Assembly (NCBI RefSeq): GCF_047974105.1
Contig: NZ_JBHYRS010000010.1
Coordinates: forward strand, 1-64,000
Length of the DNA: 64,000 nt
Reading direction: 5' to 3'
DNA from: Mitsuokella sp047974105
Lineage (GTDB): Bacteria > Bacillota > Negativicutes > Selenomonadales > Selenomonadaceae
In this document: positions 18,734 to 28,466 of the stretch, in pieces
Position numbering within the stretch: position 1 is the first letter of the stretch
How the letters are laid out: every line of letters begins with the position of its first letter
Program-made: the position numbers and the translations under genes
The notes under the pieces: model-generated
Databases searched by the model: none
What the model was told of the DNA's origin: nothing
What the model saw: only the letters and a program-made list of their open reading frames with translations

Positions 18734-19900
18734 ATGGCTAAGGAAATTGAACTTATGGATCTGATGGATCTCAAAAAGAAGCATCAGGACGAGCAAAAAG
18801 AGACAGCGAAGGCGGTCGTGCCCGAAAAAGTTGAGGCGGAAGTTGCGGCCGCAGTCGATACGCTCTCACCGGAAGAACAGGCAAAAGTCGAGAAAATCAA
18901 AGATGGCATCGACATGACGAATACAGAGGCGCTTTTGACATACGGCGCTCCGGCGCAGAAAAAAATTGCCGAGTTCTCGGACAGCGTGCTCGCGCAGGTC
19001 CGCACGAAGGACAGCGGCGAAGTCGGACAGCTGCTCGGCAGCCTCGTGACCGAAGTCAAGGAATACGATGAGAAAAGTCAGGGCGGTTTTCTGCGCAAGG
19101 TGCCGATTATCGGCAGCCTTGTGGGTAAGGCTGACAATGTCAAACAGGGCTATGAAAAGCTCTCCGTGCAGGTCGAACGCATCGCCGGGGCCCTTGAGCA
19201 GTCGCGTCTCAAGATGATGAAGGATGTCGTGCTCTTTGACAAGCTTTATGCAGAGAATTTTTCTTATTTCAAAGAGCTGCAGCTTTACATCAAAGCGGGC
19301 GAAGAAAAGATTCAGGAGATGCGGGAAGTCACGCTGCCGAAGCTTCATGCACAGGCAGCAGCGGCCAACGACCCGATGGCCGTACAGGTCGTCGCGGATT
19401 TTGAGGCCAGCGTCAACCGCTTCGAGAAAAAGGTCCATGACCTTAAGATCAGCAAAACCATCGCCATCCAGACGGCACCGCAGATCCGTCTGATCCAGAA
19501 TAACGACAAGGCCCTGATTGACCGCGTGCAGACCGCGATTTACTCGACAATTCCGCTCTGGAAGAATCAGCTCGTCATTGCCCTCGGCCTTTCCGCGCAG
19601 CAGAAGGTTCTGCGCATGCAGCAGGCTGTCAACAATACGACAAATGAGCTTCTGAAACGCAATGCCGAGCTCCTGCAGCAGAATTCGGTAGAAACAGCGC
19701 AGGAGAATGAACGCAGCATTGTCGATATCGAGACCGTGCGCGAGGTCAACGAAAAGCTCATTCAGACGATTGAAGATACCGTGCGCATCCAGCAGGAGGG
19801 CCGCGCGAAACGTCAGGTTGCCGAGCAGGAGCTCACGGCTATTGAGGGAAAACTGCGTGATACGCTTTTAAAGCACAGCGGCAGGCCTGCAGAGAAATAA
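18734..19900 (+). CDS. telA: TelA/toxic anion resistance family protein
   Basis: Soluble, almost fully helical protein of 388 residues of the TelA/KlaA family. Typical elements are the GFLRKVPIIGSLVGKADNVK hinge near residue 115 and a long acidic helix toward the C terminus (TAQENERSIVDIETVREVN). The family is associated with tellurite and antimicrobial resistance, probably through envelope stress. ATG 18734 is preferred over GTG 18725 because AGGCGG lies 8 bp upstream of it. It follows xpaC by 5 bp. Confidence 0.88.
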   Translation: MAKEIELMDLMDLKKKHQDEQKETAKAVVPEKVEAEVAAAVDTLSPEEQAKVEKIKDGIDMTNTEALLTYGAPAQKKIAEFSDSVLAQVRTKDSGEVGQLLGSLVTEVKEYDEKSQGGFLRKVPIIGSLVGKADNVKQGYEKLSVQVERIAGALEQSRLKMMKDVVLFDKLYAENFSYFKELQLYIKAGEEKIQEMREVTLPKLHAQAAAANDPMAVQVVADFEASVNRFEKKVHDLKISKTIAIQTAPQIRLIQNNDKALIDRVQTAIYSTIPLWKNQLVIALGLSAQQKVLRMQQAVNNTTNELLKRNAELLQQNSVETAQENERSIVDIETVREVNEKLIQTIEDTVRIQQEGRAKRQVAEQELTAIEGKLRDTLLKHSGRPAEK

Positions 19901-19955
19901 GACGATACCGCATTTATATTATAGAAAGATAGATTGCTTGGAGTGAACGAACGAG

Positions 19956-21935
19956 ATGAAGACGGATAGACGGGCGTGGCTGCAGAAGCATATTCTGGGC
20001 ATGGTATGGATCCTGGGCATCCTTTTTGGCATCATGGTATTCCGTTATGCCTGGCTGCAGCTGGTCGATGGCAATGAGCTTTCCGAACGCATGCACAGTC
20101 AGGTCGGCTATGATTATGCCATTCAGTCAAAGCGCGGCACGATCACGGACCGCAACGGACGCGAGATGGCCGTGAGCCTGATGACAAAATCCCTTTATGT
20201 GGACCCGAACCATGTCAAGGACCCGGAAACTTTGGCCGCTGACCTTGCCCCGCTCATCAATATGCCGGAGCAGGAAATTCTCGATGATATTTCTGCCGGC
20301 GGCGGTTTTGTCTGGGTCAAGCGCCGCATGGAATACGATGAGTACGAAGCCGTGCGCAAGATGGTCCGCGAAAAGGAGTACACGGACTGCGTTGGGTTCC
20401 GCGATGAAGCGAAGCGCTATTATCCCAATGATATGCTCGGTGCCAATGTCGTTGGTTTTGTCGGTACGGATGACAAGGGCCTTGACGGCGTGGAGCAGGA
20501 GCTCGATGGCCTGCTGAAAGGCGAGGTCAAGGAGAAATATCTGACGACAGACCGCCAGAACCGGCCGATTCTTGATTCCATCTTTGCCAGCCAGCGCCAG
20601 TACAAGGGCGAATACTGCAAGAATGTCGAACTGACACTCGACAGCGGCATCCAGTTCATCGTGGAACAGGAACTCGACAGGGCCATGGCCGAGAATAATC
20701 CTCAGGCCATTACCTGCGTGGTCATGAACCCGAAAACCGGTGAAGTCCTCGCCATGGCGTCGCGTCCTTCGTATAATCCAAACCGCTTCTGGGATTATTC
20801 TCCGGAGGTGTGGAAAAACCGCGCGGTCTCGTTTATTTATGAGCCGGGCTCCACGTTCAAATCCGTCGTCGCAGCAGCCGCGCTGCAGGAAAAAGTCGTT
20901 TCGCCCAATCAGGTCTTTGTTGATCCGGGCTATGTCATGGTCTCGGGACACCGCATTCAGAACTGGAGCGGCACGAGCTTTGGCACGGTCACGTTCACCG
21001 ATGTCGTCAAGCAGTCCCTGAACACGGGCTTTGCGCAGGTCGGTCTGCGCCTTGGGGCCCAGAAACTCACGGATTATGCCAAACTCTTCGGTTTTGGCGC
21101 GCCGACAGGAGTCGAGCTCCCCGGTGAAGAGAGCGGCCTCTTGTTCAATCCGGATGATATGCGCGATTCGGATGTCGCGACCATGGCCATCGGCCAGAGT
21201 ATTGCCGTGACGCCTTTGCAGCTGGTCACGGCCATGTCGGCCATTGCCAATGACGGCGTCCTCCTAAAGCCCCATGTGGTCAAGAACATCACGAATGCCG
21301 ATGGCTCTGTCTATGAGGACAAAGGCACGACAGAGGTACGCCGCACGATTGAGTCGGCTACGGACAAGACCCTCGTGGGCCTGCTTGAACAGGTCGTGGC
21401 GAGCGGCGGCGGTAAGAAGGCAGCTGTCAAGGGCTACCGCATCGCCGGCAAGACCGGCACAGCCCAGAAAATCCGTCCGGACGGCACGGGCTACATGGAA
21501 GGTCATTACATTGCCTCGTTCTGCGGCTTTGCTCCAGTCGAAGACCCGCAGATCACGGTGCTCGTCATGATTGACGACCCGGGCACGGGCAATTATTATG
21601 GCGGTCAGATTGCAGCGCCGGTGGCCAGCCGCATTTTCACGCAGCTGTTCCGCTATCTTCACATTGAGCCTTCAAGTGACCCGTTTGCGGGCATGGAGTC
21701 CAAGGCCAAAACAGCGAAAAAGTCGCAGCAGTCGTATTCGGGCAATGTGCCCGACGGCAAGGTCGTCGTACCGGATTTTTCGGGCAAGAGCATGCGTGAA
21801 GCCGCACAGCTTGCCGCGGACCGCGGCCTGAGCTGCGACCCGGACGGCTCCGGCTACGCCGTGAGCCAGAGCATTGCGCCGAATACCCTGGTCGATAAGG
21901 ACACGGTCATCACCGTGAAATTCCAATCACAATGA
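19956..21935 (+). CDS. Class B penicillin-binding protein (SpoVD/PBP2-FtsI type) with PASTA domain
   Basis: Peptidoglycan DD-transpeptidase of 659 residues. One N-terminal membrane anchor (ILGMVWILGILFGIMVFRYA), a dimerisation domain starting at RGTITDRNGREMAVS (60-74), and a transpeptidase domain with nucleophile STFK (299-302), SLN (354-356) and KTGTA (499-503). One PASTA domain (~600-659, VVPDFSGKSMREAAQLAADR) ends the protein. This layout matches SpoVD and FtsI-type enzymes, but the gene lies outside a dcw cluster, 55 bp after telA. It may have its own promoter. Whether it acts in septation, elongation or sporulation is not decided by sequence. Confidence 0.9.
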   Translation: MKTDRRAWLQKHILGMVWILGILFGIMVFRYAWLQLVDGNELSERMHSQVGYDYAIQSKRGTITDRNGREMAVSLMTKSLYVDPNHVKDPETLAADLAPLINMPEQEILDDISAGGGFVWVKRRMEYDEYEAVRKMVREKEYTDCVGFRDEAKRYYPNDMLGANVVGFVGTDDKGLDGVEQELDGLLKGEVKEKYLTTDRQNRPILDSIFASQRQYKGEYCKNVELTLDSGIQFIVEQELDRAMAENNPQAITCVVMNPKTGEVLAMASRPSYNPNRFWDYSPEVWKNRAVSFIYEPGSTFKSVVAAAALQEKVVSPNQVFVDPGYVMVSGHRIQNWSGTSFGTVTFTDVVKQSLNTGFAQVGLRLGAQKLTDYAKLFGFGAPTGVELPGEESGLLFNPDDMRDSDVATMAIGQSIAVTPLQLVTAMSAIANDGVLLKPHVVKNITNADGSVYEDKGTTEVRRTIESATDKTLVGLLEQVVASGGGKKAAVKGYRIAGKTGTAQKIRPDGTGYMEGHYIASFCGFAPVEDPQITVLVMIDDPGTGNYYGGQIAAPVASRIFTQLFRYLHIEPSSDPFAGMESKAKTAKKSQQSYSGNVPDGKVVVPDFSGKSMREAAQLAADRGLSCDPDGSGYAVSQSIAPNTLVDKDTVITVKFQSQ

Positions 21936-21944
21936 CAAAAAATA

Positions 21945-21974
21945 AAAACGAGGCAGTGTTTGCCTCGTTTTTTT
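21945..21974. terminator. Bidirectional terminator
   Basis: AAAACGAGGCA / TGCCTCGTTTT stem, 5-nt loop, T-run, between the convergent PBP and GT9 genes. Confidence 0.88.
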
Positions 21975-21978
21975 GTAT

Positions 21979-23058
21979 TTAATGATAGAGAAGCTCTAAG
22001 AGTGTCTTCGTGACAACGCCGGGTTTGATGGCGTTCATGCAGGCATTTGTCTTATGACGGCATTTTGTCTTGCAGCAGGCCGTGCATTTATGCGGGGAAA
22101 GGATGAAATGGTGGCCTTTTGTCAAGGGACCGTAGATATTGGGATGCGTCGGGCCCCAGAGGGAGAGCGTCGGCAGGCCGACGGCCTCGGCGATGTAGAG
22201 AGGGCCGGTGTCGCCTGTGAGCAGCAGATCCGCTTCGTGGAAGATGGCGGCGAGTTCCAGAAGGCTCGTTTCGCCGGCAATCGAGAGCGAAGCACGTCCG
22301 TTCATCTCTTTTTGGGCAAGTTCGATGTACGGGGCATCGGCAGGCGCGCCGGTAAAGACAATCTGGATGTTTTCGGGGAGATTGGCGAGCGCGCGGCCAA
22401 AAAATTCCGGCGGCCAGTTCTTGTCCGGCCAGGTCGTGCGTGTATTGACGAGCAAGAGCGGCCTCTGAGGGTCGTGCAGGATGATATCCTTGTCTGCGAA
22501 AAAATCAGCGGCGAAATTCTGCAGCTTTTCGGGCAGGTGCAGCACGAGTCCGGGCCTGAAATCCTCGGGGCCGATGCCCAGGGGATAAAGGGCCGTCATG
22601 TAGCGGCGGATTTTATGGCGGTCGGGAATGTCCGGCGCCATTTCCGTCATGAAGAGAAAATTGCCCTCGTGGCGCTCATGGATGCCGATGCGCCGCGGCG
22701 CTTTGCTCATGCGTGTCAGCAGGCCGGAGATAAAAAGTCCCTGAATATCAAGGGCAATGTCGAATGTATGCGTCTGCAGCAGCTCTTTGGCTTCGTGCAG
22801 GGTCTTTTTGACGGTGCGGAAGTCAAGTTTCTGGGCAGCCCGGTCAAAGGGGCGGCGATCCCAGATGAGCAGTTCATCGATATCCGGATTATTTTCGAGG
22901 AGCATGCTGGCCGGCGGGCTGACGAGCCATGTGATATGGCAGTCGGGGACGAGGCGTTTGAGATTGTGGACCACGGCTGTTGCATGCAGAACGTCGCCGA
23001 TGGCGCTGAGACGTACGACGAGGATGCGGGCGCCGTGAGGAAGTTTTTGTTCGTTCAT
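21979..23058 (-). CDS. Glycosyltransferase family 9 (ADP-heptose:LPS heptosyltransferase-like)
   Basis: Cytoplasmic glycosyltransferase of the inner core of lipopolysaccharide; 359 residues from ATG 23058. The N-terminal ILVVRLSAIGDVLHATAVV and the sugar-nucleotide site LTGDTGPLYIAEAVGLPTLSLWG are GT9 hallmarks. The C-terminal cysteine cluster CTACCKTKCRHKTNAC also recurs in LPS heptosyltransferases. Its presence is direct evidence for an LPS-bearing diderm. It stands alone in this window. An upstream in-frame ATG at 23124 lacks a good ribosome site. Confidence 0.88.
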   Translation of the reverse strand: MNEQKLPHGARILVVRLSAIGDVLHATAVVHNLKRLVPDCHITWLVSPPASMLLENNPDIDELLIWDRRPFDRAAQKLDFRTVKKTLHEAKELLQTHTFDIALDIQGLFISGLLTRMSKAPRRIGIHERHEGNFLFMTEMAPDIPDRHKIRRYMTALYPLGIGPEDFRPGLVLHLPEKLQNFAADFFADKDIILHDPQRPLLLVNTRTTWPDKNWPPEFFGRALANLPENIQIVFTGAPADAPYIELAQKEMNGRASLSIAGETSLLELAAIFHEADLLLTGDTGPLYIAEAVGLPTLSLWGPTHPNIYGPLTKGHHFILSPHKCTACCKTKCRHKTNACMNAIKPGVVTKTLLELLYH

Positions 23059-23130
23059 CAAAATCTCTTTTCTGTTCGCTGCGGATGAAATATGGTAAGA
23101 TAGACTGGACAAAGTCTTTTTCATGCCGAT

Positions 23131-23220
23131 ATGTTCGATAATTTCGGTAGTTTCGGCAGTTGCGGCAGTTTTGATAGTTTTGCTGGTATCGGCAGTGCCG
23201 ATTCTTTGCGGGCGCGATGA
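23131..23220 (+). CDS. Possible micro-ORF of 29 aa made of Phe-Gly-Ser repeats
   Basis: ATG 23131 to TGA 23218-23220 encodes MFDNFGSFGSCGSFDSFAG followed by IGSADSLRAR. It is built on a degenerate 9-bp tandem repeat (consensus TTCGGCAGT, seven units at 23134-23196). No clear Shine-Dalgarno precedes it. It may therefore be just an expanded repeat in the gap between the divergent GT9 and SNF2 genes. Translation is unproven. Confidence 0.3.
   Translation: MFDNFGSFGSCGSFDSFAGIGSADSLRAR
23134..23196 (+). repeat. Degenerate 9-bp tandem repeat, seven units
   Basis: Units in order: TTCGATAAT, TTCGGTAGT, TTCGGCAGT, TGCGGCAGT, TTTGATAGT, TTTGCTGGT, ATCGGCAGT. The 3-codon period keeps a reading frame open. 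Unit count could vary between strains. Confidence 0.8.
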
Positions 23221-23334
23221 ATGCGCCCCATGAATATGATATCTATCTTATCTATCTTAGCATAGGGAAAAGATAAGGAAAAGACTCAGGTAAAATTTGT
23301 TTGATGCAAAGATTGCAGGAAAGGCGGGATCGCG

Positions 23335-26300
23335 GTGATTGAGGAAGAACAGATTCGTGCTGTGGCCACGGATGCGGCCTATCAGCGGGGGCTCCGGTAT
23401 TTTAGTCATGAAGCCGTAGAGGAAATTTCACAGAAAGAGGATGGCAATTATACTGCGACGGTCGCAGGAACCGAGCCGTATCATGTAAGAGTCAGCCTGA
23501 CGGAAGACGGCTCGGATATTGCTTCTTTTCATTGCAACTGCCCTGCGGCCTTCCAATATCCCGGGGCCTGCAAGCATGTCGTGGCCGTGCTGAAGGTCAT
23601 TCAGGGCCTGCAGCGTTATTACAGCCAGTCGGCTGGGGCCGCGCGCCAGGATGAAAAATCTGCGGCCGGCACGGATGCGGGCGGCCGTCATTTGCTGCAG
23701 AACTTCAGGAGTGCCAAACAGGCGCTGTCTTTGCCGCGGCTGCAAAAACCCGTGTACCTTGTACCGCGCCTTTTTGTCACGACCTCAGCCTCGGCGCGCA
23801 GCGTGGAAAGCTGGCTCGAATTCCGCCTCGGCACGGACCGGCTTTACGTCATGCGCAATGTCATGGATTTTTTACAGATTACACTGTCCGGCGGCGAGTA
23901 CCAGCTCGGACGCAATGCCCTGCAGACCGCTTCCCTGCGCTGGGCGGATGCCATCTCCAAAAAGCTCTGGCAATTTATGAAGCGGACATATCTCGATGAA
24001 AAAGCGCTGTTTCGCTATAATCCGAACTTTTCGTACATGCATTCCCTGCAGAAGAGCACGATTTTCGAGCACAAGATGATGCATCTTTCGCCGAGCATGC
24101 TGGAAGAATTTTTGGCCATCATGGGGAAGGAGTCGATTGAGCTTCATATCAATGACAGCGAGGCCATTGATGTCCATCAACGGGAGAAAAAGCCGAAACT
24201 GCGCCTCACCATCCGGCAGCTGGCCGAAAAAAACGGGCTGCTCACGCTGGAAGACGAGGACATGATGCCCCTTAGCGAGGATTTCAGCCTGCTTTATCAA
24301 AATGGCGGCCTTTATCATGTGGATGAGGATTTTGGCAGGGCCCTGCGGCCGCTCTGGCAGACCTTTGCGCATAATTCCAGCGTGCGCCTGTCACATGCAG
24401 ATATGGCGGCTTTTTTCAATCACATCATGCCGGCGGTGGAAAAAATTGCCGAGGTGGAGACGGACCCGGCCTTTGAGGAAGAATTCATGCTCGTGCCGCT
24501 GTCCGTGGAGCTCTATCTCGATTATGAGGGCGATGGCATCGCCGTGAAGCCGGTCTTTGCCTATGAGGAAACGCGGTTTAATCCGCTTACAGAGGCAGAG
24601 CCCGTGCAGGATGAGCAGCATCTGCTCGTGCGTGACTTGGAAGCGGAGCAGTCCATCCTGATGATTTTTGCGCAGTACGGCTTTGCAAAACGGCATGACC
24701 AGTTCGTGCAGCCCGATGAGGAAAAGAGTTATGAATTTTTGACAGACGGCCTTGAGGCCATGCCGGATTTTGTCGAGATTTTTTATGAAGAGAGCTTTAC
24801 GAAACGTCCGGTAAGGCCCCTGCCGAAAATCACGGCGGGCGTCAGCCTGAATGACACGGACCTCCTCGAAGTCACGTTTGATATGAAGGAGGTCGACTTT
24901 GCCGAGCTCATCGAAATCCTCGCGTCCTACCGTCAGAAAAAACGCTATCACCGCATGAAGGACAGGAGCTTTGTCACGCTGGGCGAACAGCAGCTGCAGG
25001 CCATCGCGGAACTCGTCGAACATGAAGGACTCACTGGCAAAAAAAAGCTGCCGGCTGACAATAAAATCGAGCTGCCCATGGCAGAGGCCATGTACCTGGA
25101 TGCGCTGGCGCGGGACGAGGAAGGGCTGCAGCTCGTGCGCAGCAGCCGTTTCCGCGAGCTCGTGCGCGATATCCGGCAGCCGCAGGACGCCGACTATGAA
25201 GTGCCTCTGTCCCTGCAGAACGTTCTGCGCGACTATCAGGTCACGGGCTTCAGCTGGCTTTCGAGCCTTGCCGACCATCATTTAGGCGGCATTCTCGCCG
25301 ACGATATGGGCCTTGGCAAAACGCTGCAGGTCATTGCATTCCTGCTCGCGCGCCGCGGCGAAGGGCGTCCTTCCTTAGTCGTCACGCCGACCTCGCTTCT
25401 TTATAACTGGCTCGAAGAAATTCATCGCTTCGCACCGGAACTCAAAGTCATGGTCGTGGCAGGCAGCAAGGTCGCGCGCGAACTGCAGCTGCAGGAAATG
25501 CGCGGCATTGACGTGGTCGTGGCGACTTACGATACGCTGAAGCGCGATATCGCCATGTACGAGAAAATTACCTTCCGCTATATCTTTCTCGATGAAGCCC
25601 AGCATATCAAGAATCCGGTGACCAAGAGTGCGCGGGCAGTCAAAAGACTCGCGGCCAAGAGCCGCTTTGCCCTGACGGGAACGCCAATCGAGAATACGCT
25701 GACGGAGCTCTGGTCCATTTTTGACTTTCTGATGCCGGGCTACCTTGGCACTCAGGCCAAGTTCAAGGAACGCTATGAGGTCCCCATCGTGCGGGCGGAA
25801 GATAAAAAAGCAGCGAAAAAGCTTCAGCAGCGAGTCATGCCCTTTGTACTGCGCCGCATGAAAAAAGATGTGCTGAAGGAGCTGCCGGATAAGGTCGAAC
25901 GCAAGCTCGTAGGCGAAATGACGCCGCAGCAGACCAAGGTCTATCAGGCGTATTTTATGAAGAGCCAGCACGAGTTTTCCGCCGAGCTCCGGCTCGCGAG
26001 CCCCGGCGAACGCCGCATGAAAATTCTGGCCATCCTCACGCGGCTGCGCCAGATTGCCTGCGACCCTTCGCTTTTTCTCGAAAGCTATCGTGGCGGTTCG
26101 GGCAAACTCGATATGCTCGAAGAGCTCATCGATGATGCGATGGCGGGCAATCACCGCCTGCTGATTTTCTCGCAGTTCACGACGATGCTCTCGCATATTG
26201 CCGCACGGCTCAAGAAAAAGAAAATCGACTATTTCTATCTCGATGGCACAACACCTGCGCTCACGCGCATGAAGCTCGTGCGCCAATATAATGAAGGCAG

Positions 26301-26610
26301 CGTGCCGATTTTCCTGATTTCCCTGAAGGCCGGCGGCACGGGACTCAACCTCACGGGGGCTGACATGGTTGTGCATTTTGACCCGTGGTGGAATCCTGCC
26401 GTCGAAGATCAGGCGACGGACCGCGCGTACCGTCTGGGTCAGCAGAGCAATGTACAGGTCTTCAAGCTTATCATGAAGGGGACGGTCGAAGAAAAAATCT
26501 ATGAGCTGCAGGAAAAAAAGAAAAACCTCATTGACCAGATGATAAAACCGGGGGAGAATTTCCTGACGAAACTCACAGAGGAAGAGATTCAGGCGCTTTT
26601 TAAGGCATGA
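23335..26610 (+). CDS. SWIM zinc-finger SNF2-family DNA helicase/ATPase
   Basis: Large SNF2-family double-stranded DNA translocase of 1091 residues, starting at GTG 23335. A SWIM zinc finger lies at the N terminus (Cys67, Cys69, Cys79, His81: FHCNCPAAFQYPGACKHV). A ~500-residue SNF2-associated middle follows. The helicase core begins near 620: Walker A DDMGLGKT (~655), DEAQH (~752), motif III LTGTPIENTLTELWS, motif V AGGTGLNL and motif VI DQATDRAYRLGQ. The DEAQ box and SWIM finger are typical of bacterial Snf2 proteins resembling RapA/HepA only distantly. Its client process is unknown. An AT-rich promoter-like region lies upstream. Confidence 0.93.
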   Translation: MIEEEQIRAVATDAAYQRGLRYFSHEAVEEISQKEDGNYTATVAGTEPYHVRVSLTEDGSDIASFHCNCPAAFQYPGACKHVVAVLKVIQGLQRYYSQSAGAARQDEKSAAGTDAGGRHLLQNFRSAKQALSLPRLQKPVYLVPRLFVTTSASARSVESWLEFRLGTDRLYVMRNVMDFLQITLSGGEYQLGRNALQTASLRWADAISKKLWQFMKRTYLDEKALFRYNPNFSYMHSLQKSTIFEHKMMHLSPSMLEEFLAIMGKESIELHINDSEAIDVHQREKKPKLRLTIRQLAEKNGLLTLEDEDMMPLSEDFSLLYQNGGLYHVDEDFGRALRPLWQTFAHNSSVRLSHADMAAFFNHIMPAVEKIAEVETDPAFEEEFMLVPLSVELYLDYEGDGIAVKPVFAYEETRFNPLTEAEPVQDEQHLLVRDLEAEQSILMIFAQYGFAKRHDQFVQPDEEKSYEFLTDGLEAMPDFVEIFYEESFTKRPVRPLPKITAGVSLNDTDLLEVTFDMKEVDFAELIEILASYRQKKRYHRMKDRSFVTLGEQQLQAIAELVEHEGLTGKKKLPADNKIELPMAEAMYLDALARDEEGLQLVRSSRFRELVRDIRQPQDADYEVPLSLQNVLRDYQVTGFSWLSSLADHHLGGILADDMGLGKTLQVIAFLLARRGEGRPSLVVTPTSLLYNWLEEIHRFAPELKVMVVAGSKVARELQLQEMRGIDVVVATYDTLKRDIAMYEKITFRYIFLDEAQHIKNPVTKSARAVKRLAAKSRFALTGTPIENTLTELWSIFDFLMPGYLGTQAKFKERYEVPIVRAEDKKAAKKLQQRVMPFVLRRMKKDVLKELPDKVERKLVGEMTPQQTKVYQAYFMKSQHEFSAELRLASPGERRMKILAILTRLRQIACDPSLFLESYRGGSGKLDMLEELIDDAMAGNHRLLIFSQFTTMLSHIAARLKKKKIDYFYLDGTTPALTRMKLVRQYNEGSVPIFLISLKAGGTGLNLTGADMVVHFDPWWNPAVEDQATDRAYRLGQQSNVQVFKLIMKGTVEEKIYELQEKKKNLIDQMIKPGENFLTKLTEEEIQALFKA

Positions 26611-26684
26611 TGGCGTTTGACGGTATTTTTTTTCGCGTGCATGTGATAAAATAAGAAAGAGTATGGAAGAAAGGTGGAGAAACC

Positions 26685-27128
26685 ATGAACATTACGATTG
26701 GCAGTGACCACGGTGCGGTGGCACTCAAAGATGAAGTCAAGATGGTTCTGAAGGAATATGAGGATATCAAGGTCACGGATGTCGGCACGTTTGGCACGGC
26801 CTCGGTCGATTATCCGGATATTGCGGAAAAAGTATGTGCTGACGTCACGAGCGGCAAGGCAGATTTCGGCATCGTGCTCTGCGGCACGGGCATTGGCATT
26901 TCGATTGCTGCGAACAAGGTCAAGGGCATCCGCTGCGCACTCTGCAACGATGTTTACTCGGCCAAGAAAGCGCGTCAGCACAACAATGCCAACGTACTGG
27001 CCATGGGCGGCCGCGTGCTCGGCTTCGGCCCGGCTGGCGAAATCGTCCGCGCTTTTGTCGAGAGCAAGTTTGAAGGCGGCCGCCATGAGCGCCGCGTCAA
27101 CAAGATCATGGCCATTGAGCAGAAATAA
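26685..27128 (+). CDS. rpiB: Ribose-5-phosphate isomerase B
   Basis: Interconverts ribose 5-phosphate and ribulose 5-phosphate. It has 147 residues with the RpiB/LacAB signature: N-terminal GSDHGAVALK, catalytic Cys in VLCGTGIGISIAANK, and NDVYSAKKARQHNNANVLAMG. The start follows AGGTGGAG. It heads the rpiB-glyA-upp run, a conserved Firmicute order that joins pentose phosphate, one-carbon and pyrimidine salvage functions. Confidence 0.95.
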   Translation: MNITIGSDHGAVALKDEVKMVLKEYEDIKVTDVGTFGTASVDYPDIAEKVCADVTSGKADFGIVLCGTGIGISIAANKVKGIRCALCNDVYSAKKARQHNNANVLAMGGRVLGFGPAGEIVRAFVESKFEGGRHERRVNKIMAIEQK

Positions 27129-27218
27129 GCCCTGCGTGCCTGATTGATTTTACGTGAGGAAATGGCTGCCCATCGTTTACAATCTGTATGGCTGCAGCTG
27201 CATAAAGGAGGAAAACCC

Positions 27219-28466
27219 ATGAGCCTGATGGATACCCTGAAACAGTCCGATCCGGAAATCGCCAAAGAGATTGACCTGGAGCTCAACCGCCAGCGCACGA
27301 AGCTGGAACTCATCGCTTCGGAGAATATCGTCTCCAAGGCCGTGATGGAAGCACAGGGCAGCGTGCTGACGAATAAATATGCCGAGGGCTATCCTGGCAA
27401 ACGCTACTACGGCGGCTGCGAGTACGTCGATGTCGTCGAGCAGGTGGCTATCGACCGCGCGAAAAAGCTTTTTGGTGCGGAATATGCCAATGTGCAGCCG
27501 CATTCCGGCGCACAGGCCAATATGGCCGTATTCTTTGCGCTTCTGACGCCAGGTGACACGGTCATGGGCATGAACCTCACGGATGGCGGCCATCTGACGC
27601 ACGGCAGCCCGGTCAATATGAGCGGCAAATACTTCAACATTGTACCGTACGGCGTCGACAAAGAGACGGAACGCATCGATTACGACGCGCTCGAGAAAAA
27701 AGCCGAGGAATGCAAGCCGAAACTGATTGTCGCCGGTGCATCTGCCTATGCGCGCATCATCGACTTCCCGCGCCTCGCGGAAATCGCGCATAAAGTCGGG
27801 GCCTATCTCATGGTCGATATCGCCCATATCGCGGGCCTCGTCGCAGCCGGCCTGCATCCGAGCCCTGTGCCGTATGCCGATGTCGTGACGACGACGACGC
27901 ACAAGACGCTGCGCGGCCCGCGCGGCGGCATGATCCTCTGCAGGGACGCAGAATTCGGCAAACAGTTCAATAAGGCCGTCTTCCCTGGCATTCAGGGCGG
28001 TCCTCTGATGCATGTCATCGCCGCGAAGGCCGTGGCTCTCGGCGAAGCTCTGCGTCCGGAGTTCAAGGAATACGCCAAGCAGATCATCAAAAATGCACAG
28101 GCTCTTGCCGAAACGCTGCAGGCTGACGGCTTCCGCATCGTCTCGGGCGGCACGGACACGCATTTGATGCTCGTCGACCTCACAAGCAAGGGCATCACGG
28201 GCAAAGAGGCCCAGACGGTCCTCGATGAAGTCAACATCACGTCGAACCGCAATACGATTCCGTTTGAGCCGCGTTCCCCGTTCGTCACGAGCGGCATCCG
28301 TCTCGGCAGCCCCGCACTCACGACGCGCGGCTTCAAGGAAGATGATATGCGCGAAGTCGGCAACATCATCGCACTCGTCCTCAATGACCCGACGAACGAG
28401 GAGAAAAAAGAGGAAGCACGCCGCCGCGTTGCAGCGCTCTGCGAGAAATATCCTCTCTATGAATAA
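27219..28466 (+). CDS. glyA: Serine hydroxymethyltransferase
   Basis: PLP enzyme converting serine and tetrahydrofolate to glycine and methylene-THF. The start is ATG 27219 behind AAAGGAGGAAAA, giving 415 residues. Diagnostic stretches are LELIASENIVS, YAEGYPGKRYYGGCE and the PLP-lysine motif TTTHKTLRGPRGG. It lies 90 bp after rpiB and 96 bp before upp. Confidence 0.97.
   Translation: MSLMDTLKQSDPEIAKEIDLELNRQRTKLELIASENIVSKAVMEAQGSVLTNKYAEGYPGKRYYGGCEYVDVVEQVAIDRAKKLFGAEYANVQPHSGAQANMAVFFALLTPGDTVMGMNLTDGGHLTHGSPVNMSGKYFNIVPYGVDKETERIDYDALEKKAEECKPKLIVAGASAYARIIDFPRLAEIAHKVGAYLMVDIAHIAGLVAAGLHPSPVPYADVVTTTTHKTLRGPRGGMILCRDAEFGKQFNKAVFPGIQGGPLMHVIAAKAVALGEALRPEFKEYAKQIIKNAQALAETLQADGFRIVSGGTDTHLMLVDLTSKGITGKEAQTVLDEVNITSNRNTIPFEPRSPFVTSGIRLGSPALTTRGFKEDDMREVGNIIALVLNDPTNEEKKEEARRRVAALCEKYPLYE

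Noticed and set aside
23134..23196. CRISPR-like repeats
   Set aside because: Units are 9 bp, degenerate and without spacers; no cas genes nearby. No CRISPR array was seen in the window.
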